From the NCBI RefSeq assembly GCF_026212465.1, contig NC_080062.1, forward strand, positions 3,285,001 to 3,349,000: a DNA stretch of 64,000 bases. Reading direction: 5' to 3'. Made by a program: the position numbers and the translations under genes. Source of the DNA: Amaranthus tricolor. Lineage: Eukaryota; Streptophyta; Magnoliopsida; Caryophyllales; Amaranthaceae. Position 1 is the stretch's first letter; each line of letters begins with the position of its first letter. Shown one piece after another: positions 12,651 to 26,700 of this stretch. Under the pieces are notes generated by a model. That model saw only the letters and a list, made by a program, of their open reading frames with translations. It was not told the DNA's origin and searched no databases.

Positions 12651-14077
12651 CCAAATTTTTTTCTGTTACATAGGGAACATAATTATATATGTGAAATTAT
12701 AGTCATTAAGTAATTCTTGCAGAAAGATATCTGGGAGGATTACATTAGTGCTAATCTGGGAGAAATTAATAAGATTAGAAGGTAATCTGACAGCCTTTAT
12801 TTAGGAGGATTGGAGAAATATTGAATGAGCATTAGGAGTATTAGTTCATGGGAAGGTCACGTGCGATTGGAAGACACTTGTCCATTATAAAAGGTCGTTA
12901 TATAAGCTAGTGGGACACATGTTAATAAAAGAAGCAAAGAACGCTATATAAAATAAAGGAAAAATCACCAAAGTAAAGGAGAACTTGACACGTTGAGGAC
13001 AACAGCAGTGGCATGTAAAGGAATTTCGGGGATTGATGAAACAATAGAAGGAATGTTTTACATAGATAATGATGGACTATAAATATACATGAAAGAGCAC
13101 ATAAATGAGGTAATTGTTTTTAACTATTAAAATAGATACAGAGAACTCTAAGTAATTTATTGCTAAAGAGTTATTACAACTGAATTTCAAGGACTAAAGA
13201 ACAATAATAGCACAATCATAAATAGTGACTAATATGCAAATATAGCAACTATGAATACATGGAGGAAGTACAATTTTGTTATGAAAATCCCGATTTACGT
13301 TACATTACAATATAACTGCCTTTTGATTTTGCTACTACAAAAATTGATGCACGAGCTTTTTTGAGCGGGCAAAATAAAGAACCGATGCGAGCAATTTACG
13401 AAGCTTGCGAATCAATAATTGAATAGATCTTACAAAATAAAGAACCGGGTTGGACTTTCAAAGCCCAGTCCATATTAAGTTTAAACGACCCTTATCCAAT
13501 CCGGCCCATATTTACATAAGTCCGGCCCGTTGAACATCCCTATGCACAACTAATTAGATTAATAAACACACAAAATTGGGCAGCACATTGCAACAACAGG
13601 CGTATTATAGCATATATTGCAGTATCCTGCTCCTGGGTTCTCTTCGAGTTGACATTAAGACCATCACTCTCGTTACCGTGATTGCGACTGTTACCTTGCA
13701 CTATGCACGGCATGAATATTATACTTGTGCAATGGGGGCAGATATTGTCGTGTGCACAGGTCTGGTTCAGACTGAAAATAAAAAACAAGCTCAAATGAGA
13801 TGGATGATCCATTCGGCCTAGCATAGCCCATCTAAAACCCCCCAACAGTCCCGGCCTGGTGCACAGGTATGTTCATGTGGCTTGGTTGCTCTTCGTATCT
13901 TTAACTTAAAGGGCGATTTCTATTGCCTTGACTATAGACAATATACAAAACCGACCCTCGATAAGTGAGTCCCCGACGGAAGGTCAAGCATAGCCCATCT
14001 AGAATTTTGTTGTTCTGACTAGTAATTCCAGAAGCAGATAGTAAACAACAAAAACAAAACAAGCTACACGCTAACCT
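12650..14077. other. 3' flank of the DUF604 gene and intergenic DNA
   Basis: No gene that I can support. 13330-13530 holds short GC-richer phrases such as ccggcccatatttac and tccggcccgttgaac, often seen in decayed plant repeats. 13560-13990 is more balanced in base composition and contains open frames on both strands, but none looks like a known protein; it may be an extended 3' UTR or a second transcript end of the DUF604 gene. Confidence 0.4.
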
Positions 14078-17000
14078 TCATATATAAATGGATTCCCTTG
14101 GCTTACAGCTTCTAATTGTTATAGTCATGTTCTTGTCAGTGGCCAATTTGTTCTGAATCTCGCAGCACTCCCTGCGCAATGCCTGCTCATCCAATAACAT
14201 CGGGTTAGATTTGACACGAGGGTAGTCACTGCAATTAAGTTGAGGCTGAACTTATTGTGAATGCAAATATATAATCAGGGAAACACGAGACGCACTCACT
14301 TCATAAGACAAGGAGATACCATCCCAAAACCATATGGTAATGGGAAGAAGGGCTCCAATAACTTATAAAGTGTGCACGCCATCTTTAATTCATCGATGCG
14401 AGATAAATCATCCCAACAAATGCAATGGAAACGGAATCAAAGGTGGATGCAAAGTGTAACATGGTTGTATGTTACTCGGAGTCTTTACTTTACATCAAAT
14501 ACCCGTGTTGAGCCCTCAACACTCGGACATGGGTAAGAAACGTGACACTTCAATTTGCTTCATAATCTTGAGAAATTTTTATCAAAATAGCTAAGTCAGA
14601 CACTTTGACACGTATCTGTACCCGATGTGATCAAGCCCGAGTAGTATATCCATGTCACCTCAAAATCAAATATGACCCATTATTTGGGGAGAAACAAACC
14701 TTCTTCCACTTATCAGGGGCCGTCTTTGATGCAGACACTGTCATTTGCTCCACCGACATTGCGAGCTTGTACGCTGGTTGCAGACATTCTTTACCATCGG
14801 CAGGTGCGACCCTCTTATAAGTACTTATAGTCTTACCATCACCAATACCCTTGACTTGCTTGAAGTAAAAAATTATAGGCCATTCACATGGATCATCCTT
14901 CATGGCGCGGGTATTGAACACGAAGGGGCCATCACTCCCACTACGCCAAGTATGAAACGTTTGAAGAGGCATACTGAGGACTTTCGGTGGAAGTAGGGAT
15001 GGATATAACTGCGCGGTGTAGCCCCAAGAAATGGATATTGACCATTTATGTTTACGATCATAGCAAAAACTCTGTTGGAGGGTGAGGCCAGGATCAACAT
15101 GGTATGCGCGTATGAGCCTTTTAATAGAGTCCAATTGGTTTTCACCCGGAAACAATGGCTTTGCATTGACAAGATGGTGCAATGACACCAAGGGAGCCAC
15201 AGGATGCGCGGCCAGGAGACCGTAGGGGTCTCCTCTAATGTCCAACTGCAGATGAAAAGAAGATTACAACTATTGTTAATAAACCATGACCTGTCCGCTA
15301 CCTCTACTCTAATTTGTGCGAGACGCTAGGCTGATGACCATGACAATATTATAGTGCTATCTAAACGACTAAAAATTGTGCAAGACAATACTTTATTTTT
15401 TTTTCCTTTTGAAACAAACACAAAACAAATAAAAAAAAGGAAAATTTACCCAGAATAATCCAACCTATTCACGATTTTCCTACAATAATCCCAACTATCG
15501 ATTAACCATGAATAATCCCAACTATTGACTCACTTAACCTGTGCTGTTGTTGCTCTTGTTTTTACCGGTGCAACAGGTAATTTTCTGGCATTTAGTCAAT
15601 AGTTGGGATTATTGTAGGAAATCGTAAATAGGTTGGATTATTCTGGGTAAATTTTTCATTTTTTAAAATATTTATCTTTTTTTTTATATTCAAAATGACT
15701 TGCTATAATAGATAGCAGGTCACCCGGGTGTACCCAAGGCAAAGACCCTCCTAAATTCGGATTATTCATGGTTAATCGATAGTTGGGATTATTGTAGGAA
15801 AATCGTGAATAGATTGGATTATTCTGGGTAAATTTTCCTAAAAAAAAAAAGGGTTGAGAATCATTTCAACCTAACCCACCAAATCCTGAGCACTTTCATT
15901 CATCATTCCAAGAGATTGAAATCGTAACCAAAAGGCACTTGTGTAAGACCACTAAATATCAGTTTTACACTTTTTCTAATGCTACCAATTACACCAAATA
16001 TAGAATTGAATTTTGTCTCAATTAAAATACGTATCACTTTTTACCGGTACATAATCTTTCCTTTCACTCGGTCTATAATAAAAAATATTACTCCTATCTC
16101 TATGAAAAAATGAACAAAGTTTTCATTTAGGATGGCCTTCTACTTTAGACTTGTACCTATATTAGCAATGGTCCCACTCATTTTTTAAATCTCATATACA
16201 CAAACTTATTTTTTCTCTTATTTCAATCAGTCATTTACGTCGTTTATTTATATTTTTAACTTATTTATCAACTATAAATTAATATTTCTCCTCTAAACTT
16301 CATCCTTGACCCGTTTAAAAGTAATTCGATTTTTGATACGTTGGGTCGACCCACCCAAAAAACACCTCTAAAAATGGGGTTAGTTATCTCTTACAATGAC
16401 AAGTACACGCACAAATAAAAAATACTAGTACGGATTATGGATTAGATTTTTACTTATCACAATTTAAAAGACACCAAGAGTAAAAATGACCTCTTTTGCT
16501 ATCATTTAATATCATTTCATTATTATTCCTATAATTTAATATCGACAATCAAATACTTAGGTAGTCTATTTCATTATATTTGCAACTAATAATTATGATT
16601 TCTCTACCACAAATCAAAATTAGTTGCATACATTTCTTAAAATAGGTATTTTAAAGAATGAATTACTCTAATGTTGTGTTCAAAGTTTCTAACCCACAAA
16701 ACACATCCCCAGTGATTGGAAAGTTGGAAAGTGAAGAAGAAAGCATGTGCAACATGACACTTGGCAATTGGCATTGAAAAATGCCAATAATAGAACTCCC
16801 CCACAATCCTTTAGTTCTTTGTGGTGTCACTTTCTTAAAGACTTGACACTTGTGGTTCCAATTTTCAATATACTTGGTTTTTACCACGAGTACAATCCTT
16901 ATAAAAATAAAAAATAGAAAAAATGATTGGATAAAAACATACTTCCTCCAATTTTTAATAGTTATTATCTTGCTACAGTTTTTACAGCAATTACTGTTCA

Positions 17001-19553
17001 TTAACAGATCTTATTTGATACATATTTCTCCATATATAATATAAAACATAGTCAAGTGGGATCTTATTTGATTCGTCTTAATGCATATTTTCATAATATT
17101 AACTTTTAGAATTTTTAATCATCTGAAATTAAAGATATTGAAGATTAAAATCGTACATGTGTGAAAAACAGAAGTGTATCAATTATTAACAATCAGAAAA
17201 AGTATAATTTATGAAAAAAGTAGAAGAAATATATAAACAAAATAAAAAAATTTAAATATATAAATATAAATATAGAGAAAATAGATATACAGCAAACTTA
17301 ATGAGTCATTACCAAAATGAGACAAAGGAATATTACAAAACGTTTCTTTATTAGGTACTAGTTTAATGCACAAAATTATATTCATTATTAAACACTTGGA
17401 AGAAAAAAAGAACGTTGTCTAGACGTGCACTTCGGTGGTTTCCAAGTAAATCATGCATTAAAAGACCTTAATTGATGACCGGTCTAAAAAAATAGATGGA
17501 AAAAAGATTTTTTTTTATTGTATTTTGACTTATTAACCAACTCTTTTTATTTAATACACAGCCAATATTTAACATCCAACAATTAAATTTGCCAAACATT
17601 TTTATTAACAAATAATTTAATTTATATAATTGACTAGTTAATACGATTTGATCAAACAAATCAAGTAAAGCTAACGACAATTACCAAAATGTGGAACAAT
17701 AATATCATTTCAATTTTTAGTTTCTAAATGACCCTTAAACTTTAGGTTAGGCAAACATTAACAAATGGATTGAATTAATACATTAAATGTGTCAAAGAAC
17801 AAATAAAACATTAAATTCAATTAAAAACTAAAATTATATGTTGACATTTCATCAACATAACCAATATTAACAAAGATCACAACTTTTGATTTATGATCAT
17901 TGCTACATGGCAACATTAGCGCAATGATAACATCATTTAAAATTAATATTAATAATCTAACATTTTACTTTTTCGCTGTGAATAATCTCACATTTGTATT
18001 ATTTTTTAAGAATGTAACCTTTGTTATACATTAGCTAACAATGTACTACTTCATATTACTAATAATAATTATAAGTAGTCATAAAATATACTGCCAGCAA
18101 ACTAAAGATAAAAGTTGTATTATTTATAGAAAACTAAGAATAAATGTTTTGATACATAAGAAAGTAATCTAAAAGTGAAATATTATTAATATATATTTCC
18201 TCCATTTTCTAATGTTCTTTTCATTTAGAATATTCCACCTTAAAGAGAGAAACTTGATTAATGTTTTTGACACATATTTAGAAAATAAAATACGTCCATA
18301 TAAGATCTCGTTAAATTCGTCTTAATATACACTTTTTATTATATATTTTTTATAATTTTTTATTTTGTATATTTAGTGATATTAAGGTTCAAATATTTAC
18401 TTTGAAAAATATACAGAACGTAAGCAAAAAGAACAAAAAAAATAGAGGAATATCAATTTTTCCTAAAAATAATACTCCCTCCTATTCATTTTAAAACACT
18501 ATTTATTTATCACTTTTAAATTATATTTATTATTAATCTATAAGTCAAAATATAGTTCCGTGAAATTTTATTTGATTCATTTCAATGTACAGTTTATTAA
18601 TATCTGTTTTTTACAATTTTTATTTATATATAATTAAATATATTAAAAATTAAATAATTGTATTTGATAGAGTACATAAACCAAATTAAATACTTAGGAT
18701 AAATAAGAGGAGGGAGTAAAAAAATTACCTGATGAAAGCCAGGTTGTTTAGTAAGAGGAACACCAAGTTCAGCAACACAAGCAGAAACTTTCTCATCAGA
18801 CCCATAAAAATGATGGTATCTCTCAATACAACCATCCATAATCTTCACTAATTCCCAAGCTAACCCATAACTTATTGCAAACCCGCCACCACCAAACCCG
18901 GTTTCATACCCGTGCATTACATCCTGCTCCACACTCTCACTCGGAGCCCCGATATAAAACATCTCTCTGTAATCATATTTTGACAATACATTCACCAAAT
19001 TCTCTGTAAAAAATACCGTATCATCATCTCCCATTACAAACCATTTTATTCCGGGTAATTTTTGATCGAAACTATCCGTTATTATCCGGGCTATCCGATC
19101 AGAATCCTGGTGGTTTTTACTCGACCCGGGTTTTATCCTACGCCGACCCGAGATCCGAATAGGGGGGAGGTTCGGGTTTTGTTTGATGGGTTTTGGTGGT
19201 GGTGGTGGATCGTCGTCTAACCAGATAAACCCTCGGGTTTTGTTTGGGACCCACCAGAGTTGGGAATATGCTTGCCGGGTTTCCCATGTTTTGGAAGACC
19301 CGCCAAGCCCGAATTGGATGTGAGTTAGTAGTGTCGGGCCTGGGTCCGGGTCGGAGAGATTGCAGCAAGAAGAGGGTGATGAGAAAAAAGAAGAGTGGGA
19401 ATAAGGGAGAGAAGAGAAAGTGATTAGGAGAGCAAAAATAGAAAGTAAAAATAATGAACATAAAATTAAAGTTGATTTGACAAAACGGTTGGTGTTGGTG
19501 TTGGTGTTGGTGTTTTCATAGATGAAGGTTTTGATGGAGGTTTTCATATTCAT
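14078..19553 (-). CDS. DUF604 / Fringe-related glycosyltransferase (GT31-like), 3 exons
   Basis: Exons: 19553-18729, 15245-14700, 14182-14078, all phase 0, 491 residues, a usual length for the family. The protein is a type II membrane protein: a short Asn/Thr-rich cytosolic tail with (NT)n at about 14-22 and one hydrophobic anchor at about 27-48, so it should sit in the Golgi. Visible marks: SSKTWETRQAYSQLWW (86-101), the metal-binding WFVMGDDDTVFF (171-182, DDD at 176-178), GYETGFGGGGFAISYGLAWEL (215-235 region) and HHFYGSDEKVSACVAELGVPLT. Across the first intron FHQ|LDIRGDPYGLLAAHP joins correctly; exon 3 gives ALRRECCEIQ, the family's C-terminal Cys pair. The donor and acceptor sugars are unknown. 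Intron 1 is 3,483 bp and holds MITEs; a 4-kb Mutator-like element ends 188 bp upstream of the ATG. The ATG at 19553 was chosen as first in frame; a second ATG lies two codons on. Confidence 0.94.
15439..15838. mobile_element. Nested MITE in DUF604 intron 1, Mutator-type target duplication
   Basis: Arms of about 80 bp, starting ggaaaatttacccagaataa on the left (15439) and ending as its reverse complement on the right (15838), are flanked by the 9-mer taaaaaaaa on both sides (15430-15438, 15839-15847; low complexity, so moderate weight). A third, partial arm copy at 15592-15655 shows that a second member sits inside or that an arm was duplicated. It carries no coding sequence. Confidence 0.7.
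16940..17240. repeat. Stowaway-like dispersed repeat, partial copy in DUF604 intron 1
   Basis: The phrase catagtcaagtgggatctta, then ttgattcgtctta and attaaagatattgaagatta, are the signature of a family with fuller copies at 18475, 27149 and 57307. The ends of this copy are blurred. Confidence 0.55.
18197..18450. repeat. MITE family 2 copy (inverted relative at 60564-60800)
   Basis: This stretch starts near tcctccattttctaatgttc and includes agatctcgttaaattcgtct. The reverse complement of the same wording is found at 60564-60800 (agacgaatttaacgagatct). It is short, AT-rich and non-coding, as expected for a MITE. Confidence 0.5.
18475..18716. mobile_element. Stowaway-like MITE with TA target, 11 bp from the DUF604 intron-1 donor
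   Basis: The left end ctccctcctattcat and right end, reversed, ctccctcctcttatt are flanked by TA on both sides (18473-18474, 18717-18718). The 242-bp interior carries the family signature (caaaatatag..gatt catttcaatg). The 5' splice site of DUF604 intron 1 is at 18728/18727, so the element inserted almost at the exon border. Confidence 0.8.
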
Positions 19554-20071
19554 ATTTAGTTTTTAACGGAGGTTTTTGGTTATGGAATGGAATTGAGGAG
19601 AATAATTTGGACTTTCAAAAGATTTGGCCTAAAAAAGAGGTTGAAGTTGAATTTTGCATTTTAGAGTGTGATATAGTACTAGGTGTCAAACTTTGTCCCC
19701 TTTTAAGAGTCAACCAAAAAAACTAAATTAACCCGATCCTTAAACATCGCCACTCTTTTTATTTTATCGTCATATCCTAATGAAATTACGAATTTGCCCC
19801 TAAACTTTAAAAAATTACGAATTTGCCACTGGATTTAAAATTTCTTATATATATTCCAGTCACACTAAATAACTCCTTTATCACAATCAAAAAACAAAAT
19901 TACAACATAAAATTTTTGGAGCAAAAACTAAGAAATTCAATCCGCAAACAATTAATCGAGGTAATTTTTTATTCGAATCGTATTATTTTAATTTTTTTTT
20001 TGAGCCGCGGTCCAGCAGCGGTTTTCCTGCGACTTCATTTTTTTTCTTTTTTTTGAATAATAATTATTAAT

Positions 20072-20106
20072 TTTTATTTATATTATTATTGTTATTATTA
20101 TTATTA

Positions 20107-20174
<68 letters not shown>

Positions 20175-20246
20175 GCGATTGTTATTATTATTATTATTAA
20201 ATTTTTATTTTTGTTTTAATTATTATATTTAATTTATTTTTTTAAA

Positions 20247-20320
<74 letters not shown>

Positions 20321-20557
20321 TTTTTATATTCTTTTAAATATTATTTGTATTATTTTTGCTGGTGATGTTGTTGTTGTTGTAGTTATTGTTATTATTAGTA
20401 AATTTTTCTTTAATTTTATTTTTAAATATTATTTTTGTTATTATGTTGTGATTATTATTATTGTTTGTGTTATTGTTGTTATGATTATTATTAATGTTAT
20501 TATTTTTGTTATTATTATTATTATGATTATTGTCAATTTAGAAAATTAATTACAATG

Positions 20558-20575
<18 letters not shown>
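20072..20575. repeat. (TTA/ATT)n-rich tract inside the left end of the MULE
   Basis: Long runs of ATT trinucleotides broken by short AT-rich words. It faces a complementary (AAT)n tract at 22740-23170 near the other end, so the two could pair and extend the inverted repeats. Confidence 0.9.
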
Positions 20576-20597
<22 letters not shown>

Positions 20598-20747
20598 TGT
20601 TCTTACATTATATTTGTTGATAATGATTACTTAATATTGTTGTTGTTAATTAATTATTGTCTTTTGTTCATGTGGTTAATTTAAAGTAACTTTTGATTAT
20701 GTTTATTTATTAATAATAGTTAATTGAATTATCAAAAATTGTAGTAA

Positions 20748-21122
20748 ATGGCTGGTAATCAAGGAAAATGAAAGAGTTTTTTTAGACACTTGTTGAGCGG
20801 TAATAGTTCTAGGCCTACCCTGCTCAGAGGGGAACCTCATGAGAGGGGGGTAACGGGTTCTGCTAGGAGGGCTAGGCAGGAAGAGGCTGTCAGACACAGT
20901 GAGGCCCAACGGTCGAATAGGCGAAACCAAGTGTGTGCTCGTTTTGATGACCAGGCTAGCAGCCTCCAGAGTAGTTGGGAGGTTTCTAGTGATGATGATG
21001 CTGATGATGTTGAGTACTTAAGCGATGTTGTTCACCCATTGGACTGGACTGTTGTCCGGGGGTCCGACAGAAGATTCGCACGTCCCTGCCCTAGTTCTTC
21101 AGGCGCATCTGAGCACATTTGA
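20748..21122 (+). pseudogene. GC-rich reading frame antisense to the MULE transposase, unknown protein
   Basis: From the ATG at 20748 the frame reads MAGNQGK, then a TGA (20769-20771), then stays open for 116 codons to the stop at 21120-21122. No further in-frame ATG follows the stop, so as it stands the frame is probably broken or is a late exon. It is Arg/Ser-rich first (RRARQEEAVRHSEAQRSNRR), then acidic (SSDDDADDVEYLSD), then has WTVVRGSDRRFARP. It is distinctly richer in G+C than the surrounding SSRs. I do not recognise a family. It could be a second element-encoded protein (some MULEs carry one) or a captured host exon. Confidence 0.4.
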
Positions 21123-22739
21123 GCCGCAGCTGCTCCAAGGCATAGATAGATACGTGGCGATATAAAGGTCTAAAGAAATGTTGTCGCAACAACTTTGCTA
21201 CATAAATCATGGATTCCTATAGAGCTTGTCGGATCCTGGCTTGCTGGTTTGTAATCTGTTCGTGTGCCCTTTTGAACAGGGTATCAAATGAGCTATTACC
21301 GCTACCAAGGTAATACTTGAAAGAAGAGTGTTGGCTTTCAACTCTGCTGATAGTTTGGTTACCCATGTGTAAACATTAATTCGTCCACGCATGCACAAAT
21401 TTCTCTCTAAATGGAATCCATGTTCCAGCCAAATACCGAACGACCTTTTTGTTCCTAACCGACCACGTAGTCACGATCGATTGCCATCTCTGTTCAAATT
21501 CATCGATTGTAGAACTTTCAACCAAGGGGTTCCATCTACTTTTCCTGAATACCTGCCCTTGTTGATTTCTTTTCCCGCCACACAACTTGTCCACCATGTT
21601 CTCAACGTCGTTTGCAATATGCCAAATGCATAACAAATGCCGCACATCTACATTAAACACAACATTGAACGTAATTAAGACATATTCAATAGATAGACCG
21701 ACAATAATTAATCAACAAAACCTTTTTACTTGGGAAGACGTCACGAATAGCTGCAGATAAACCTTCATCTCGATCGGTTACAATGACGCTAGGAGTCTGA
21801 GCTGTGCCGAAAATATCTCTCAATCCCTGCAACACCTACGAATACGACACAGCCGCCTCATCTCGCGTCAAACAGAACGCAACCAGGAAGTTGTGATTGG
21901 TTGGGGTCATTCCGATCACTTCACACAGTGGTCACTTTTGTTTGTTTGTTTTGTACGTTGTATCTATCAATACAACATACGGCCACGTACGTATCATTTG
22001 GATAGAGGTAGGATTTGCAACTAATAATCTGCTCAATTTCCCTTCGCTATCCAAGTCTGTCCAAACCACGTAATTAAGTTCCGTGGCCATATAAAGACAG
22101 TGTTGAAGGGGAGTCCTACCCTCCATTTTTTCTCTCCTTATTGATTACCTAAAATTATATATCTGATTCATACTAGTAAAAAAACCAGGAAAATTTTCTC
22201 TAATAGAAGTCATGATAAAGGTCGGTTGCACTAAGCTATCGTATGTGCTTCCGAATATCTACATTGATCCTATTTAGCCTTACATGACCATCTCTGTACA
22301 CTAAGAACGGGTGGTTATGTCTTCCTTTTTCACCAGGAGACACCCTTACCGTTCAAGGTCTTTCTCCTGGTTTACGACTACTTGCTACAATCAAAAATTT
22401 ATACCCACAACTTCTACTTTTAGAACCAGGTCGGGCAGTATTATCTAAATTATGTAAATCACCCCTAATATTACCATAGTGATGACATCTTAAATACACA
22501 TTAACGCTAGAACGTCCTTCTTTTTGTTTATAAGAAGCACGTGTAAATTGAAAACCAATTGTTATTGCTATCGCATCGGCCCAACTATGTAATTCATCTA
22601 AGGAATCAAATTTCCTATCCGTAACAAAGCTACAAGAGTAATCTATGTTGTCTTCTAAGTTTTCAAAGTCCTGCAAATTTGAAATATGAAACAAACTATA
22701 CATTAGGTCATTAAAAAATTATACATACAAACATTAATA

Positions 22740-23170
<431 letters not shown>

Positions 23171-23213
23171 CTAAGACGTATAATAATTTAAATAATAATG
23201 TAAATAAAAAAAA

Positions 23214-23335
23214 GTCGCACAAAAACAGCGAAGGGACCACGGTTCAATCGCACAAAACGTGCGACTGGACCACTGTTCAGTCGCACATTTTGTACGACTG
23301 AACCACGGTTCACTCGCCCAGTTTTTGCGACTTTT
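23214..23335. repeat. Short minisatellite, ~31-bp unit, in the MULE
   Basis: About four imperfect units built on tcgcacaaaacgtgcgact followed by ggaccacggttcag. Each unit contains a small internal palindrome (cgcac..gtgcg). It lies between the transposase start and the next coding block, probably in an intron. Confidence 0.75.
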
Positions 23336-23703
23336 TAAAAAAAAAAAAATACACCGATTTAAATTGGTTAAAGTGCGTACCGGATCCGATTCATAGTCGC
23401 TTTCGTTAGCCATAGTTAAACGATTTCAACTAACAGCTTGTTTAAAATCGAAGAACGTTTTTAGAGAGATAGTACCGTGTTTGAATTCGTATATCATACA
23501 AGGGCACGTCTAAAAATTCAATATATATATGGTCGCGATAAAAATGTTCGAGATTAAAGTTAAAATAGTGTTATTAAGTGTGATTCACATTTGTTAAGCA
23601 AGTTTTAAGTCCAATGGCAAAATCGTAATTTTTTAAAGTTCAGGGGCAAATTCGTAATTTCATTGAGGGGGTGGCGATAAAATGAAAAGGGTGGCGATAT
23701 TTA

Positions 23704-26700
23704 ATAACACCCCTAAATTAATTAGGAACAATTACTATTGTAGTATTCTTAAAGAATAGTGGTTGTTCCAACGACCATTTTTGTTGAGGGGTTCACATTT
23801 TTATTTTCTCATTAATTTGTATTAATTTGGCTATTTAATCTATATATCTAATACGTCTTTTAAAAAGACCGTCTTGCACAGCAATTTGTGTTTTTCCAAT
23901 TGTCCCCCCTAATTAGTTTCTCAAACTCTTGTGTGAGAGGTCTCACCATTAGACCAATAAGTCTTATATGAGACGAGCCCATACAAGCAACCCATTAATA
24001 AAAAACATTAAAAAATTATGAAATTTGAATTGTATAGAGTAGTAGTTTTTTTTTTTTAAGAGTTTGGACTAATTCAATTAAGGCCATCTTATAATGAAAT
24101 AGTCTCAATAAAAAGTTAGCCATTATCTTGGGCCTTCAATTGGATCCAACTTGACAATCGAACAATGTTCTATCTTTCTTAATGGGCTGGTTTAGATTGA
24201 CCAGTTTTAAATATACAACGGAGGGAATTTTTAATAAAACAATTTTTTTAAATAAAAAATTACCAAAATAAGCATTTGGAAAAAATAATTCCTAAACCAT
24301 TTAAGCTGTGATATGGTCTTGTTCTTTGTTACACTGTTACAACATCAAATAAGAGAAAACGTTTTTGAAAAAGTAAAAAAAAGTTATATAACATGAAATT
24401 TAAATTCTTAAATTTCTTTGTTAGCCATTACTATTCTTGTCCTTTCTAATTTAAATTCCTAAATTTGCTAAAATATGAAATATAAATTCTTAAATGAGAA
24501 GATTTTATGATAAGATTAAATAAACAATCTTACGATCTTAGTTATAAACATGTTATAGTGTTAACTTGATTAATCATAATTTTAAAGTTTACAATTATAA
24601 AAATAAACTAAATATATAAGTATGTTTCATAGTAATACAGTCTCATACAAGACAAACAGAATATGAAATCATTTGAGTTTTTTTTACACATTTCTCTAAA
24701 CTCTGAAAATTCCAACGGAGGAGTTGAACCCCTCATAAGTTCACCGCCAAACTTTTCTTGAGATTGGCCCACATTGCCAAATGTTGGGGCTTTATTGTGA
24801 TTGGCTCATTTCGGCCCAAAAGTAGAAATTGATTTTCGTTGACCCTTTTCTTTTATTTTTTTTTTTCTAAGTCTATTCTATAATAAAAAAAATAAACTCG
24901 TTAATTTATATACTATACAAGATTATAATTCATAACTAACTAGTACATTAACTCATGCAATGTACGTAGTTTTTTAATATTGATATTAATATTAATATAC
25001 ATGTGTGTGTGAGAGAGATTTTTAAGTAGAGAGTTGAAGGTGGAATAGAAGTAGCCAACATGATCAATTTGTACTTGAAAAATAGTAGGTTAGCTATTAA
25101 TATTTTCGATGTTAAAACATTAAGTTAAATAATTAAAAGTTATTATAAAATTGAATCAATAATTTTTATCCCATAAAGATATTTCATACAAATATTTATT
25201 TTCCTTCACCTAAATTCTTTTTTCGAATGGAATAATAAATTAATGATGATGATGATCCAACTACACCTAAAACTCAAACCACACATATAAATCATAATGC
25301 ATCCGTTAATTGAGTCAAGATTTAAATTCTCAACCTCTTATTTTAAAACTATTTTCTTAATCAATAAACCACTATTTTTATTGTACAACTTATATTTTGG
25401 TATTATATAAAATCACCCAAAAATATTAAGAGGATCAAACTCTAAACTTTTTGAAAGATCTGCCTCAAATTATATTTAGAGCAAAATAACAAATGATAGT
25501 CTCATCACAACCCTATATCAAAGACATCAAAACTATTAGATGATAAATTCTAAAGTTACATCATACACCCAAATCTGCAAATAAAAGAGATTTAATAAAA
25601 AAATTAATTAGAAACTTATTAGAGTCAATTTTATTCCTATTTTAAAATTTTAATAGCACAATTATGAACAGAAATTGAAGTTATTATAGTAAAGCTTGAG
25701 AGTGACACTACACAAGTTCTTCCTTAAATATTGTGGATGATTAAGAAATTCTCGATTCACGGGCGAGAATCACTTTCAATAAGACAAAATTTGCTAAATA
25801 ACAGGAATTATGACTAATTGTTCAATAATAATAATAATAATAATAATAATATTAATAATAATCACCATACAATAATCGGTTTACTAATTCAAAATAAATA
25901 ATTATTCATTCAAATGTAGACTTTTGACGTATCTTATATTTGACATATTGGATACTCCCTCTCTTATGATTTTGAAACTACTTCTATTTTGATCTCGTCT
26001 TTTTTATTTTGTAATTGTAATATTTTGTGTAATGTCTATTTTTCACCATCTTTTAAATTTCTCACTTTCAATTTTATGTACAAAATTTAATTGTCCTCAC
26101 CATTTTCTTCATAAGCATGTAGAAGCAAGCACTAGTTGTTTGGCGGTGATATTTGTTACATGATCATTCCATGGGCCCACTTGTGTGAACACATCCACGG
26201 GGCACCCATGAGTTCGGGTCCATAAAGCAATGGGTAATGGTCATTGTCTCATTGACTTACATAAACACTTGATAATTTTACTATTTCATAAAATCGTATG
26301 GTATTAGGAGGATTTTTCATTAAACATTATATGTAAATCCATAACAGTATTTTAGTGATGTGGAATTTTTCTCACATATAAAATATTTCCAACGACATTA
26401 GTGAGTTGTTTTAAACTCTTGGTGAGAGAGGGAGTATATGATAATCAAAACCATTTTCTTAATGATCGTGTGCAAAAAGCATAGGAGGTTCTGAATATGT
26501 TCAATATGTTAGAGTGCACAAGGTCTCGAAAAATTAGAGGCCTTAATATTAAATTATTTAGTATATGTTAGGTGTTTAAAGAAATAAAATTGTTCAAAAA
26601 ATATTATAATTTTTGAAAATACACGAAACCTTTATAAAATTTGTCAATTTTTTACCTTGACAAGTAGGTCGTAGTGTCTAAAGTGTCGTTTTTAAACTGT

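Noticed and set aside
13540..13845. Open frames on both strands downstream of the DUF604 gene
   Set aside because: No recognisable protein and no splice links to the gene; may be 3' UTR.
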